NCBI RefSeq assembly: GCF_003013715.1
Contig: NC_072814.1
Coordinates: 248,001-312,000 of the forward strand
Source: Candidozyma auris
Lineage: Eukaryota; Ascomycota; Pichiomycetes; Serinales; Metschnikowiaceae
DNA: 64,000 nucleotides
Direction of reading: 5' to 3'
Of this stretch, positions 1 through 9,937 are shown piece after piece. The position numbers were made by a program, and so were the translations under genes. The number at the start of each line of letters is the position of its first letter. The stretch's first letter is position 1. A model generated the notes under the pieces. It made no database searches and was not told the DNA's origin. It worked only from the letters and a program-made list of their open reading frames with translations.

Positions 1-1103
1 CGGTACTACTTTTGAGAATGAAATTTGATTGGTCGAAGTGAGCGAGGGGAATGAGAGGAGGATGGTGCGAGGGCTAATGACCAGAAGTGATGGCCACCAC
101 CTGAGGCCAAGCGCATGGTGGGTAGGTAAAGTGTGAACTTCTATAGATGATGAGTCGTATGAGATGGATCATAAAATGGCCGTTTTAGGCTATTGGTGAC
201 TGAATACGAAGGCTCTGGCTTTGAGAAAAATTGGCTGCAAAATGGGTGGTGGACATGGTTATGACCCGATATTCGGCTTTGTGACCACTAGCTGCTATGA
301 AGTTTTTGTTGAGGTTATGAGGAAGACAATGTGGTCTAAGAAAGACATGAAGGGATATGGGCAGTGTCTATACCAAAATACGTTCGTGCTGTGCTCCATT
401 TCTGTTTAGAGAATCAGAAGATTTATAAACTGACCAGAAATTAAATGTGGTAAGATCCCTTGCAAAGCTGTCTTGGTTAAAGGTGTCTATAGTAGCCATG
501 AATTTTTAGATTTCTTCGTGGGAAAAGCTAGAATATACAGCAGCACTCAGTTGTCAGAGGAGATGCAAATGCAAGCACAGAGATTACCTCTGAAAGCAGC
601 TCTGTTCTTTGAAAAGCTCTAGTGGAAATCGGGGCCTCACATTATTTAGAATCCTATGAATACAACGATTAGATGTTTCACATGCTCAGCCTAGTCGTCC
701 CATAAGTATTGGTACCAATTTGGGAACCCACAATTCTCCAAGGCATTCTTCTTATGTATGACATTCTTCAAAGCAAGACTTTACTGGAAGTTCGTGGCTC
801 TGACGATTGCCTTTGCCGACTCGAAAAGTCCTCTCCAAAGGTTTCACTCATAAACAACCACCTGCTTAATTACCTGCATCATCCTAAAGATCCCTTCGTT
901 TCAAATTACTCCCAAGATGCAAGCCATTGAGATTTATTTTTTTCCACATTGGCCGTCTCTCTCAAATTTTCTCTCACAATCATCAGAACTTCATTGTCGC
1001 AGCCAAATTGGGTAGGTGCGTGAAACATCTAGGAACACCATTTGCAGCCATTTCCTTCTATAAAGTGGCTAAGGAATCTCCCCCAAATCACCCTCGCCAA
1101 GTA
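1..1103. other. Intergenic region upstream of STE2 (left edge of window)
   Basis: No reading frame here has a credible ATG-initiated protein or recognisable family; the small open frames begin at TTG or GTG and have unstructured composition. The right end holds the STE2 promoter: a TATAAA at 1059-1064, about 45 bases before the STE2 ATG, and a CATTGT at 992-997 of the kind bound by HMG-box a2 proteins at a-specific genes in CUG-clade yeasts (family knowledge; binding here is inference). A weak C/D snoRNA candidate at 138-211 is listed separately. Confidence 0.6.
138..211 (+). ncRNA. Candidate C/D-box snoRNA (weak)
   Basis: A box C match ATGATGA (147-153) is followed 46 bases later by a box D CTGA (200-203). 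The flanks can pair: CTTCTAT (138-144) with ATACGAAG (204-211), apart from one bulged C and two unpaired bases next to box C. Overall length fits a small C/D snoRNA. Weak points: the stem does not abut box C, no clear C'/D' pair is visible, and no rRNA target could be confirmed. The bases just upstream of box D would be the guide. Confidence 0.22.
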
Positions 1104-2234
1104 ATGGAATTTACTGGAGACATTGTTCTCAAGTATACTTTGAGCGGTGAGGAGTACCTGTCTACATTTGAGCAATTAGATAGCTCTGTCAACCGGTCCC
1201 TTGAGCTTGGCGTGGTTCACGGTATAGCTATCGCATGTGGGGTCCTATTGATGGTTCTCTCATGGGTCATCATAATCAAGAAGAAAAATCCGATTTTCGT
1301 ATTGAACCAACTCACCTTGTTGCTCATGGTCATCAAGTCGTCTTTATACCTTGCTTTCCTCTTTGGGCCGTTGAGTTCCCTCACTTACAAGTTCACCAGA
1401 GTACTCCCCCACGATAAATGGCACGCTTTCCATGTATACATCGCCACGAACGTCATTCACACGTTGCTCATAGCAACAGTGGAGATGACCTTGGTTTTCC
1501 AAATCTACATCATCTTTAAGTCACCGGAAGTTCGCCACTTGGGCTATATATTGACCGGTGCTGCTTCTGCTTTGGCCCTCACTATCGTTGCCTTGTACAT
1601 CCACAGCACTGTCATTTCAGCAGTGCAATTGAAGGAGCAACTTTTGATGCACGAAATCAAGATCACAAATTCCTGGGTCAACAACGTGCCCATCATTTTG
1701 TTTTCGGCTTCCTTGAATGTGGTGTGTATCATTCTCATTGCTAAACTCGCCTTGGCCATCAAGACCAGAAGGTACCTTGGGTTGAAGCAGTTTGACGGTT
1801 TGCACATCTTGATGATCACCTCTACGCAAACGTTCATTGTGCCCTCTGTATTAATGATCGTCAACTACAAGCAGTCTTCTTCGTACCTGACGCTCTTGGC
1901 CAACATAAGTGTCATTCTCGTCGTTTGCAACCTTCCCTTGAGCTCATTGTGGGCAGCTTCTGCAAACAACAGTTCTACACCGACTTCCTCCGCCAACACT
2001 GTCTTCTCCAGATGGGACTCGAAGTTTTCTGACACAGAAACAATCGCCCACGAGCTACCACTTATTCCGGGCAAGGCCGAAAAGTTACAGTTGGTGAGCC
2101 CAATCACTGAGAAAGGAGACACTCATACAATGTGCGAGTCCCACGGGGACCAGGACCTGATCGATAAGATGCTTGACGACATAGAAGGGGCCGTTATGAC
2201 TACGGAGTTCAACCTCAACAATAGAACCGTCTAA
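1104..2234 (+). CDS. STE2: Alpha-factor pheromone receptor Ste2 (class D GPCR)
   Basis: Seven-transmembrane receptor for alpha pheromone, which activates the heterotrimeric G protein and mating MAPK cascade at the plasma membrane of a cells. The 376-residue product has an approximately 45-residue extracellular N-terminus, seven hydrophobic segments, the family hallmark LGLKQFD before TM6, a proline-containing TM6 (VPSVLMI) and LPLSSLWA in TM7, followed by a Ser/Thr-rich cytoplasmic tail of about 90 residues. The frame stays open upstream to 927, but only through a TTG codon; the ATG at 1104 is the first in frame and gives the usual Ste2 N-terminus. A TATAAA lies 45 bases upstream. Mating-type-restricted expression is expected for the family but not shown here. 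Confidence 0.95.
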   Translation: MEFTGDIVLKYTLSGEEYLSTFEQLDSSVNRSLELGVVHGIAIACGVLLMVLSWVIIIKKKNPIFVLNQLTLLLMVIKSSLYLAFLFGPLSSLTYKFTRVLPHDKWHAFHVYIATNVIHTLLIATVEMTLVFQIYIIFKSPEVRHLGYILTGAASALALTIVALYIHSTVISAVQLKEQLLMHEIKITNSWVNNVPIILFSASLNVVCIILIAKLALAIKTRRYLGLKQFDGLHILMITSTQTFIVPSVLMIVNYKQSSSYLTLLANISVILVVCNLPLSSLWAASANNSSTPTSSANTVFSRWDSKFSDTETIAHELPLIPGKAEKLQLVSPITEKGDTHTMCESHGDQDLIDKMLDDIEGAVMTTEFNLNNRTV

Positions 2235-2411
2235 GTCTATATAAATCATATTATTCTTGATAGGAATGCTGCACTTGTGGCATGTAACTGTGAACCAGGG
2301 TATCCTACTTACCCATATAGTAATAATCGCGAACTGAGAAATCCACTCTACTTTGCCCACTCACCCACACGTTTCACAAGCTATTCATACCTACCTCACT
2401 CTGTACAACAA

Positions 2412-3275
2412 ATGGCCGACTATGACAGCCCGTTTCAGATGGACGAAGATTTCGGACTGCCGAACCGCGTATTGGAGCCAGATCTATCTCACCCCAGCTT
2501 GAGCGACACAAGTCCGTCTGAGGCATCCGGGAAAGGCAAGGGAAGCGAAGAAATAAAGACATTGGAAACATTACCGCCTCAGAGCTCACAGAAAATTGGT
2601 ACGGAGGCTCTTCGATCAAGACTTCGGAGAATCAAACTCGAGGATGGTGTAGGAACAACGACGGAAGAGGAGGATCTAACTTATGAGGAGGATGCCGATG
2701 ATAAGTTCGACAAGGAAGCTGCCGAAAAGGCTCGAGTAGAATACTTGAAAGCGTCAGAATTAGTCAGTCAGCCGTTGACCCCACCAGAGAATTTTGCGCC
2801 CGTGATAAATAATATCTACCGGTCATCGTTCCCGCAGCAGGCGAATTTCTCCTTTCTCAAGACATTGAAGTTGAATTCCGTTCTTTGTCTAATACCTGAA
2901 GAATATCCAAAGTCTCACGAGGAGTTTTTTGAGCAAGAGGGAATCAAGCTCTTTCATCTCGGTATGGCAGGTAACAAAGAGCCCTTTGTCATTATTAGTA
3001 GCGATTTGATCACAGAGGCAATAAAGATCGTGATCAACCCTGCCAATCACCCAATCCTCATACACTGCAATAGAGGAAAACATAGAACAGGATGTCTAGT
3101 TGGAGTGTTACGAAGACTACAAAAATGGTCACTAACAATAATCTTCGATGAGTACCGCAAGTTTGCAGCCCCTAAGGAGCGGCCCATGGACCAACAGTTC
3201 ATTGAGCTATATGACGAGAAGCGTATTCTACTGTACGCACAAGAGAATGGATTACTTCCCTTGAAGTGGAGTTGA
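2412..3275 (+). CDS. SIW14: Siw14-type inositol pyrophosphate phosphatase (PFA-DSP family)
   Basis: Atypical dual-specificity phosphatase; yeast Siw14 removes the 5-beta-phosphate of inositol pyrophosphates. The C-terminal half carries the fold, starting with NFAPVINNIYRSSFP and reaching the CX5R loop HCNRGKHRTG, which supplies catalytic Cys and Arg; the Lys in the loop is typical of the PFA-DSP group. The N-terminal ~130 residues are acidic, Ser-rich and probably disordered. First in-frame ATG is 2412 (287 aa); the frame is open further upstream only via a GTG. It lies 177 bases downstream of STE2 on the same strand and ends 29 bases before the convergent AIM19. Confidence 0.88.
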   Translation: MADYDSPFQMDEDFGLPNRVLEPDLSHPSLSDTSPSEASGKGKGSEEIKTLETLPPQSSQKIGTEALRSRLRRIKLEDGVGTTTEEEDLTYEEDADDKFDKEAAEKARVEYLKASELVSQPLTPPENFAPVINNIYRSSFPQQANFSFLKTLKLNSVLCLIPEEYPKSHEEFFEQEGIKLFHLGMAGNKEPFVIISSDLITEAIKIVINPANHPILIHCNRGKHRTGCLVGVLRRLQKWSLTIIFDEYRKFAAPKERPMDQQFIELYDEKRILLYAQENGLLPLKWS

Positions 3276-3303
3276 TATGCTTCCTTATCTTTTTCTTTTT
3301 TAT

Positions 3304-3738
3304 TTACTCAGAGGGCCACACAAATTCCTTCCCGTAAAGACCAGCATTACCCAATGCCAAAACAGCCAATGATAAGGGAGTGACGTGACCACGAATTAGA
3401 CTCTTGAGGGCCGGGCGCCCGTTAACAATTAGATACAACGCTGACCACGCGAAGGAGAAGCCAGCACCGTTTGGAACATCACCATCATAAATGATGTAGC
3501 CACCCAAGGCACTTGCACCGCCAAAGAGGAAGCAAGAGCTTCGATTTGGCTTGGATGCTGCCACAGCTTTGCTAAAGTCGAAGGATCCGCCGGAGCCGAG
3601 CTTTGAGTCCACCGGTTTCTGAAGGGTCAAGGCACGGTAGAAAAGTGACCCTGAAAGTGCCCACGCAGGGATAGGAGACGTAGACGCGGCGTTGGCATAT
3701 CCAACTGCGGTTTTATACAAGTCAGGCGATTCGGGCAT
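3304..3738 (-). CDS. AIM19: Aim19-like mitochondrial protein
   Basis: 144-residue small hydrophobic protein resembling yeast Aim19, a mitochondrial membrane protein of unknown molecular function (altered inheritance of mitochondria screen). The supporting block is GGYIIYDGDVPNGAGF followed by SALYLIVNG, which parallels the Aim19 segment GAYMIYDNDLENGAGF/SALYLIVGG, with a C-terminal NAGLYG. Two to three hydrophobic stretches are visible. The ATG at 3738 is well defined and the gene converges on SIW14 with only 28 bases between stop codons. Assignment rests on recalled family similarity. Confidence 0.75.
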   Translation of the reverse strand: MPESPDLYKTAVGYANAASTSPIPAWALSGSLFYRALTLQKPVDSKLGSGGSFDFSKAVAASKPNRSSCFLFGGASALGGYIIYDGDVPNGAGFSFAWSALYLIVNGRPALKSLIRGHVTPLSLAVLALGNAGLYGKEFVWPSE

Positions 3739-4016
3739 TCTGAATTGACCGCCACGAGTTCGTTATGTAGATATAACTTGAGGCACTTATCGTTCGGGGA
3801 GGCTTGCTTGGTTGCACTGAGACGTGTGAGCCTGCAGGAATCCACCTCTTGGGGAACTGGAATGGGTGCAAAATAATAAGAGAATCGGCACAACACCCAT
3901 TAGCGGCTACAAGAACGCAAGTATTTCTTTAAAAAACGGTGTATTCAGTACTTTACACTATTTTACACAAACCAGAGACCATACGAAATGAAAAAAATAA
4001 GCAATTCCAGCATCGC

Positions 4017-5297
<1,281 letters not shown>

Positions 5298-5377
5298 ACT
5301 AATACTGTGTATTGCTAGTTTCCATTCTTCAGTGTATATTAGAATATTATTGACTCGAAATTTGTTGTAGTAATTCA

Positions 5378-7111
5378 TCATTGCAAATTCTTGATGGAGT
5401 GCTCCCCCAATTTACCCCCAAGCTTGAGGTATCGGTCAATTTTCTCGTTCACCTTGTTCTCTATTTTGTCAACGTCAATTGGCTTTTGCTCTTTGAAGTC
5501 GTCAGACATTACGTAAGCGAAATGCTTGATGCATGTGCTGGAGAAATCCTCGTAGTCCTTATGACCAACGGGACACTCGCACCGACAGCCCACACCGTTT
5601 CGAGCAGTAGCATCGGGACTTGATTTTTTGAATATACTGAAAATTGAGTTGTCTTTTTGTGGCGAAAATTCCGGGTAGGCTGCCTTGTAGGGAAGTTGTT
5701 TGCCTGGTGCGTTATTGGGGCAATGGCCCATCGTGGTATGCTTGTAACCAATGTCACGGAAGTAGTGCAATTCTTCACGACTCAAAAGCATAGAAACGGC
5801 AATCGAGTGGATGGGTGCGTCGCCCCAGCGCTCTCTATAAAATCCACCATCGTTCTCCAAGAAGTCGAAGTATGCTTGGTAATCATCCGAAAGAAATAGG
5901 TCAGTACGGGCAATCTCAAAATTAGACCAAAAGTGACATAAGTTATATTCCTCATCGTCGAACTTGTCATGAAATAGGTTGGGCTTGGCGTAAGATTCTT
6001 CGAAGATATCTCTAACTGGACTTGCTTCCGTGAACACCCTCAAGTCATTGTCGGCCTTGTTTGGCTTGGAGAGTATGCGCCTTAGATTGAGGTTCCTCTC
6101 AACGAGGTCTTCGAACTTAGACTTGCTTACTTCCTCGTAGTCTCTGTACTCATGAGCATGCTCTCCTATAACTCTTCCGTACTTCTTAGCCACGAGCTCC
6201 CAAGCAGTACCAACTTGTATCCCCCTTTCCTGAATGAAATTTTTGGTTGCTGAGAAAAGTGACGGTACACTGTAGAATATCTCGGTGATTGCCACCGTGA
6301 AACCATACTTCTTCTTATGCTTTTCCATCTCAATGAATGGGTCGTAAGTGATGTCACAGAAAAACTGAACATCGGGCTCCACGCGCCAATACCACTCGTT
6401 CCTTCGAACTAAAGGATGCTTAAAGAACTCCCCAGAATAAAATCGACACATCTTATGGTATGACTCCATATTGCCGTACATAATTTTTCTGTCGCCCTGG
6501 CTCTCTATGCTCTCCTTGAGGAACTCTGGATCTATGTCTGGATTGAAATTCCACTTATCAGGAGACACCCTACCGAAATCACACTTAGCATGAGTGTGCC
6601 TCTGCACTGTTTCAATGAAAACTTCGTCAAACGCCTCATCGTTCAAAAAGACCCAGGGGTAGTTGAACCACTGATTGAAGTGTCGCTCGAGAGAGTCCAT
6701 CGACTTAATGACATCCTCTAGCTCGGAGTTTCGTGCTAGCATGACAAGCGACGCATTTGCTCGGGGTGCATCAACGTCAGGCACTCTGCAACCGACTTGA
6801 AATGGGAAATCAATCTTGGAGCTTAAGTCCTTCATGCCCATGCGCTTGTCTGCTTTGTTTTTGAAGTCAGGTTTATCGATCCCATCATCGAAATTCTTTC
6901 TAGACCGTATGTATGTAATATGAACTAGCAAGTACAGTATAACCACTAGCGAAATGAAAAGTAAAAGGAGCACTCTTCGTAGAGAAGTCAAGCGTGGGAA
7001 GCTCAAACGGCGAAGTCTATAATGAAGTCTTTGAAGCATCATGGGGGACGTCTGCTGTACTACCTCAGACTCCTTTGTAAAAGGGATGTCAGAATAGTGC
7101 TTTGAAGCCAT
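5378..7111 (-). CDS. KRE2/MNT1-KTR family alpha-mannosyltransferase (GT15)
   Basis: Golgi type II membrane glycosyltransferase that adds mannose from GDP-mannose to N- or O-linked glycans. The 577-residue protein has a short cytoplasmic N-terminus, a signal anchor (about residues 47-70, leucine/valine-rich), a stem, then the GT15 catalytic region: YGNMESYHKMCRFYSGEFF, the YWRVEPDVQFFCDI segment with the conserved Glu, CHFWSNFEIA and WGDAPIHSIA. A C-terminal cysteine cluster (GCRCECPVG) and a charged tail make it longer than Kre2 (442 aa), more like the Ktr4/5/7 members; exact orthology is not resolved. Start chosen at the first ATG (7111), since the upstream extension depends on TTG. Confidence 0.9.
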   Translation of the reverse strand: MASKHYSDIPFTKESEVVQQTSPMMLQRLHYRLRRLSFPRLTSLRRVLLLLFISLVVILYLLVHITYIRSRKNFDDGIDKPDFKNKADKRMGMKDLSSKIDFPFQVGCRVPDVDAPRANASLVMLARNSELEDVIKSMDSLERHFNQWFNYPWVFLNDEAFDEVFIETVQRHTHAKCDFGRVSPDKWNFNPDIDPEFLKESIESQGDRKIMYGNMESYHKMCRFYSGEFFKHPLVRRNEWYWRVEPDVQFFCDITYDPFIEMEKHKKKYGFTVAITEIFYSVPSLFSATKNFIQERGIQVGTAWELVAKKYGRVIGEHAHEYRDYEEVSKSKFEDLVERNLNLRRILSKPNKADNDLRVFTEASPVRDIFEESYAKPNLFHDKFDDEEYNLCHFWSNFEIARTDLFLSDDYQAYFDFLENDGGFYRERWGDAPIHSIAVSMLLSREELHYFRDIGYKHTTMGHCPNNAPGKQLPYKAAYPEFSPQKDNSIFSIFKKSSPDATARNGVGCRCECPVGHKDYEDFSSTCIKHFAYVMSDDFKEQKPIDVDKIENKVNEKIDRYLKLGGKLGEHSIKNLQ

Positions 7112-7376
7112 ACACAGCAACGTGCCAAAAAAAGGAATCTCTTGGTGATTTCGAGGCAGTATCAAAGAGATCCTCAATTCAGGTACTTCCGCGAAAGATA
7201 ACGCGATGGGGATGCACCATGTACATGAGGTTGTTGGTATTGGAGGATGACGTTACATTGTATATAGTACACAACTCGAAAGGAGATCAAGAAACGAAAA
7301 AAAAATTAAATGGCAAGTCCGTCTAGTACAAAGCGTCCAGCAACCATAGATGCAATGGATATTGTCTTGGTGCTTA

Positions 7377-8558
7377 CTACCTGTTCTCTCTCTTCACACT
7401 AATCGCATTCCGAAGGAGTGTCAAGTCGTCGTTGAGCTCCTCCACTTTCAAGCCTTGGACACCATTGAACTGCTTATGTGACCCTCTTGTGTTGGCTCTC
7501 CCGCTAGCCCTGCTGCTGCTACGCGCTAAGATGCTGGATGCCCCGCCGTCTTCATTGTTCATGATGATATTGTTGAGCTCATCGTAGTCCTTATCACTGA
7601 GATTGCTGTCATTGCCGCTGCTAGCGCCGTTGCTAGTCATGTGCTTCATCAGATGGCTGTTGAGCAAGCCGTTACCGGTGCTTGTTATGCCTGAGGACAT
7701 CTCGTCGTTGGAAGAGTATCGAGTAGCGTAGTGCCGTCTTCTTTTGCTCGAGGAAGATGCGTAGCCCGCGGAGCCAGCTCCAGAGCCAGAATTTCGAAGC
7801 ATGCCACTACCGTTCGACGTGGCAAATCCCGAGTCGGAGAGATCGTCAGCTTCTCCTGAAGTGAACCTGGATGAGAACTCACGTTTTCGAAGCGACCGGC
7901 GGTCGTTGATGTTTAGTGATGAGGATGCTGCAGCAGCTGTGAGTGCAGAAACAGTCAGGTCGTTACCTCCTTGGTTGCTCCACAGACTGGCGTTAACAAG
8001 ATTGAGGAGAAGCTTATCTTCCTTGAGTTGCTTAACCTGTTTCTGGAGCTTATCAAAGAATTTCTCCTTGAGAAGCTTAATCATGGTGTCGTAGTTTTCC
8101 TTGGCCTTGGCGATCTCCCGTTTATACTCTGTCTCCACTCGTTTCACCTGATACTCTTCCCAGAGCCTCAATCTAGTTAGCTCGTAGTCTCTTCTTTCTT
8201 CGAGCTCTTGTTTGCGTTCTATATACTCTTCATTGGTGCCCTGTTGGATCCCTGCGAGGGATGTCTGGAGATTGTGTAGCATGATTCTGTAAAACTCATT
8301 TCGGTCGTTGCCGAAAGTGGTCTCTAGCTTGCTTAACCGGGTGCCAATCTGGTGCCTCTTCTTGTCTCTTTTGCTCACTGAAGTTAGTACACCCGCTGTA
8401 TTTTGTGTCGAGATAAGATTCTGCATACCTTCAGTGACAACACCATTTCGCCCGTACTCGTCCATCTTGGTCAAAACCTGGTGTGTAACACTTTTTGGAA
8501 TAGATTGTAGGCTGTTAAGGGTTGATGTAGAGATTGTCCCAAGTGTATTTCCAGGCAT
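7377..8558 (-). CDS. SDS3: Sds3-like subunit of the Rpd3L histone deacetylase complex
   Basis: 393-residue protein with an Sds3 domain (about residues 60-190): SKRDKKRHQIGTRLSKLE, then a long charged coiled coil containing EERRDYELTRLRLWEEYQV and ending in KLQKQVKQLKEDKLLL. Sds3 scaffolds the Rpd3L deacetylase in the nucleus. The C-terminal half is Ser/Gly/Asn-rich and ends with a conserved-looking LKVEELNDDLTLLRNAI helix, as in yeast Sds3 (PDEVTEDISLIREL). The first ATG in frame is 8558. Upstream the same frame contains a TGA and then a further ATG (see the short upstream frame at 8589-8627). Divergent from the GNAT gene. Confidence 0.85.
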   Translation of the reverse strand: MPGNTLGTISTSTLNSLQSIPKSVTHQVLTKMDEYGRNGVVTEGMQNLISTQNTAGVLTSVSKRDKKRHQIGTRLSKLETTFGNDRNEFYRIMLHNLQTSLAGIQQGTNEEYIERKQELEERRDYELTRLRLWEEYQVKRVETEYKREIAKAKENYDTMIKLLKEKFFDKLQKQVKQLKEDKLLLNLVNASLWSNQGGNDLTVSALTAAAASSSLNINDRRSLRKREFSSRFTSGEADDLSDSGFATSNGSGMLRNSGSGAGSAGYASSSSKRRRHYATRYSSNDEMSSGITSTGNGLLNSHLMKHMTSNGASSGNDSNLSDKDYDELNNIIMNNEDGGASSILARSSSRASGRANTRGSHKQFNGVQGLKVEELNDDLTLLRNAISVKRENR

Positions 8559-8588
8559 TAATCCACCGGTCTGTGTGCCGTACAAGGC

Positions 8589-8627
8589 TCATGAAGTCGT
8601 GGAGGTCTGCAAACCAAAAGCATTCAT
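8589..8627 (-). other. In-frame 12-codon upstream ORF of SDS3
   Basis: An ATG at 8627 opens a 12-codon frame (MNAFGLQTSTTS) that stops at TGA (8589-8591) and is exactly in frame with SDS3. Beyond the TGA the frame continues without interruption through ALYGTQTGGL into the SDS3 ATG at 8558. It could be a regulatory uORF, a site of stop readthrough that extends Sds3, or a sequence error or strain-specific nonsense change. Sequence alone does not separate these. Confidence 0.45.
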
Positions 8628-8928
8628 CCACGCAAATATAATCACTGCCTTTGTGAACAAAATAGTGATGCAATTATTCTTTGAGCCGTACTTTTAGTTG
8701 AGATGTGTTGATCTCATATTCAATGCCTATGTTGTGATTTGTCTTGAGTTTTCCTGATGTAGAGCATCGGCACTTTGAGCCATGTGCCGACCGTGATGTA
8801 TACAGCGTGGTAAAGCATCGGAGTCATCACGATCTGTTGAAACATATAAGAAAGAGTCAATTTTTTTTGTGAATTCGCTTACAAATGCTCCACCCCGGTA
8901 GCGTCGTGCAGAGGGGAGAGCGAATTCC
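8628..8928. other. SDS3 / GNAT divergent promoter interval
   Basis: About 300 bases between the SDS3 upstream frame and the GNAT start, read by both divergent genes. No recognisable TATA, repeat or factor-binding cluster was seen apart from a T8 run near 8860. Confidence 0.4.
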
Positions 8929-9654
8929 ATGGAAAATTTGCGTAGTGCAAAACAAGCTAGTGCTCGACATGATTCACGAACTTACCTATTCCATATGAGC
9001 TACGACTTCGGGTTTTTGAAGACCCTTCCTTTCGCTGATAGAAAATATGAAACAGTGAACAAAATCACAGAGTGCTGTTCCTTTAATCTTGCTAAAGATG
9101 GTAGACCGGTTACACTCGTTCCAGCCAATGAAGCGAAGGACCTTCCATTGGCCCTTTTGGAGATTTTGCACAGAGAGTTCAACTATGTCATCGAGGAAGG
9201 TCAGACATATCCTCACTATTTGCCTATGACGTATGGACAGTTTTTGGCATACCTCTTTGAAGGTATGGTCGCTGTATTAATTAATGGAGATTTTAACAAG
9301 GACGATTTCGATAAGCCAGTAGAATTCTGGGATCAGAAGTACCTTGGCCACTTCTACATCAAGCCTAACTATATTGGTAGATGCTCACATGTGTGCAACG
9401 CAGGCTTTATTGTCAACCACAAAGTTAGAGGACTCGGACTAGGCAAAGAGATGGGCAAAAAGTACCTCGAATGGGCACCCAAGTTGGGTTACGTGTACAG
9501 TGTCTTCAATCTCGTGTTCGAAACGAACATCGCTAGTAAGAAAATTTGGGATTCGTTGGGCTTTGAACAGATTGGCTTCGTCAAGAACGTGGCAGTTCTC
9601 AAGGGGCATGATAGGTTGATCGGTGCCTACATGTACGGAAAGGATCTCATATGA
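8929..9654 (+). CDS. Stand-alone Mpr1-type GNAT acetyltransferase
   Basis: 241-residue single-domain acetyltransferase. Blocks LGHFYIKPNYIGRCSHVCNAGFIV (about residues 139-162), VRGLGLGKEMGKKYLEWAP (acetyl-CoA loop R-x-L-G-L-G, about 167-185) and YSVFNLVFETN match yeast Mpr1, which N-acetylates azetidine-2-carboxylate and toxic proline-related compounds, and equally the GNAT domain of Spt10. It lacks any zinc finger. It is followed 283 bases downstream by SPT10 on the same strand, so the two look like an old tandem duplication with one copy fused to a DNA-binding domain. Substrate cannot be told from sequence. An alternative start is Met23. Confidence 0.85.
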   Translation: MENLRSAKQASARHDSRTYLFHMSYDFGFLKTLPFADRKYETVNKITECCSFNLAKDGRPVTLVPANEAKDLPLALLEILHREFNYVIEEGQTYPHYLPMTYGQFLAYLFEGMVAVLINGDFNKDDFDKPVEFWDQKYLGHFYIKPNYIGRCSHVCNAGFIVNHKVRGLGLGKEMGKKYLEWAPKLGYVYSVFNLVFETNIASKKIWDSLGFEQIGFVKNVAVLKGHDRLIGAYMYGKDLI

Positions 9655-9802
9655 CGACCCATATTATTTCCTCTAAAAACCACATAACCTTTTCAAGCCC
9701 TCTTATCAGGTGCTCTTCTTCTTAGCCTCATCACAACATAGAATCCAAATAAAGATCTAATCAATTGGTTTTACGAATTTTGTCTTCTCTTTTGGCCAAG
9801 GT

Positions 9803-9808
9803 CACGTG
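9803..9808. promoter_or_regulatory. CACGTG E-box upstream of SPT10
   Basis: GGTCACGTGC about 135 bases before the SPT10 ATG. RTCACRTG is the Cbf1-type motif in Candida-clade yeasts (established knowledge); occupancy here is inference. It also lies downstream of the GNAT stop codon. Confidence 0.4.
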
Positions 9809-9937
9809 CAGCCTGTGGTGATGAGGTGTGATAAAAACATATCGGAATCCTAGCCCACGATATACACAACAGGATAAAATCTACGGTGGAGCTTTTGGCT
9901 GCAAAATTCAACGTAAAGAATTTAGTCACATACAAAC

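Noticed and set aside
221..930. Small open frames at 221-409 and 709-930 upstream of STE2
   Set aside because: They start at TTG codons, have no ATG-based gene model, no domain and composition typical of random sequence.
927..1103. N-terminal extension of STE2 to 927
   Set aside because: It relies on a TTG start; the extra 59 residues are not like Ste2, and a TATA box lies inside this stretch.
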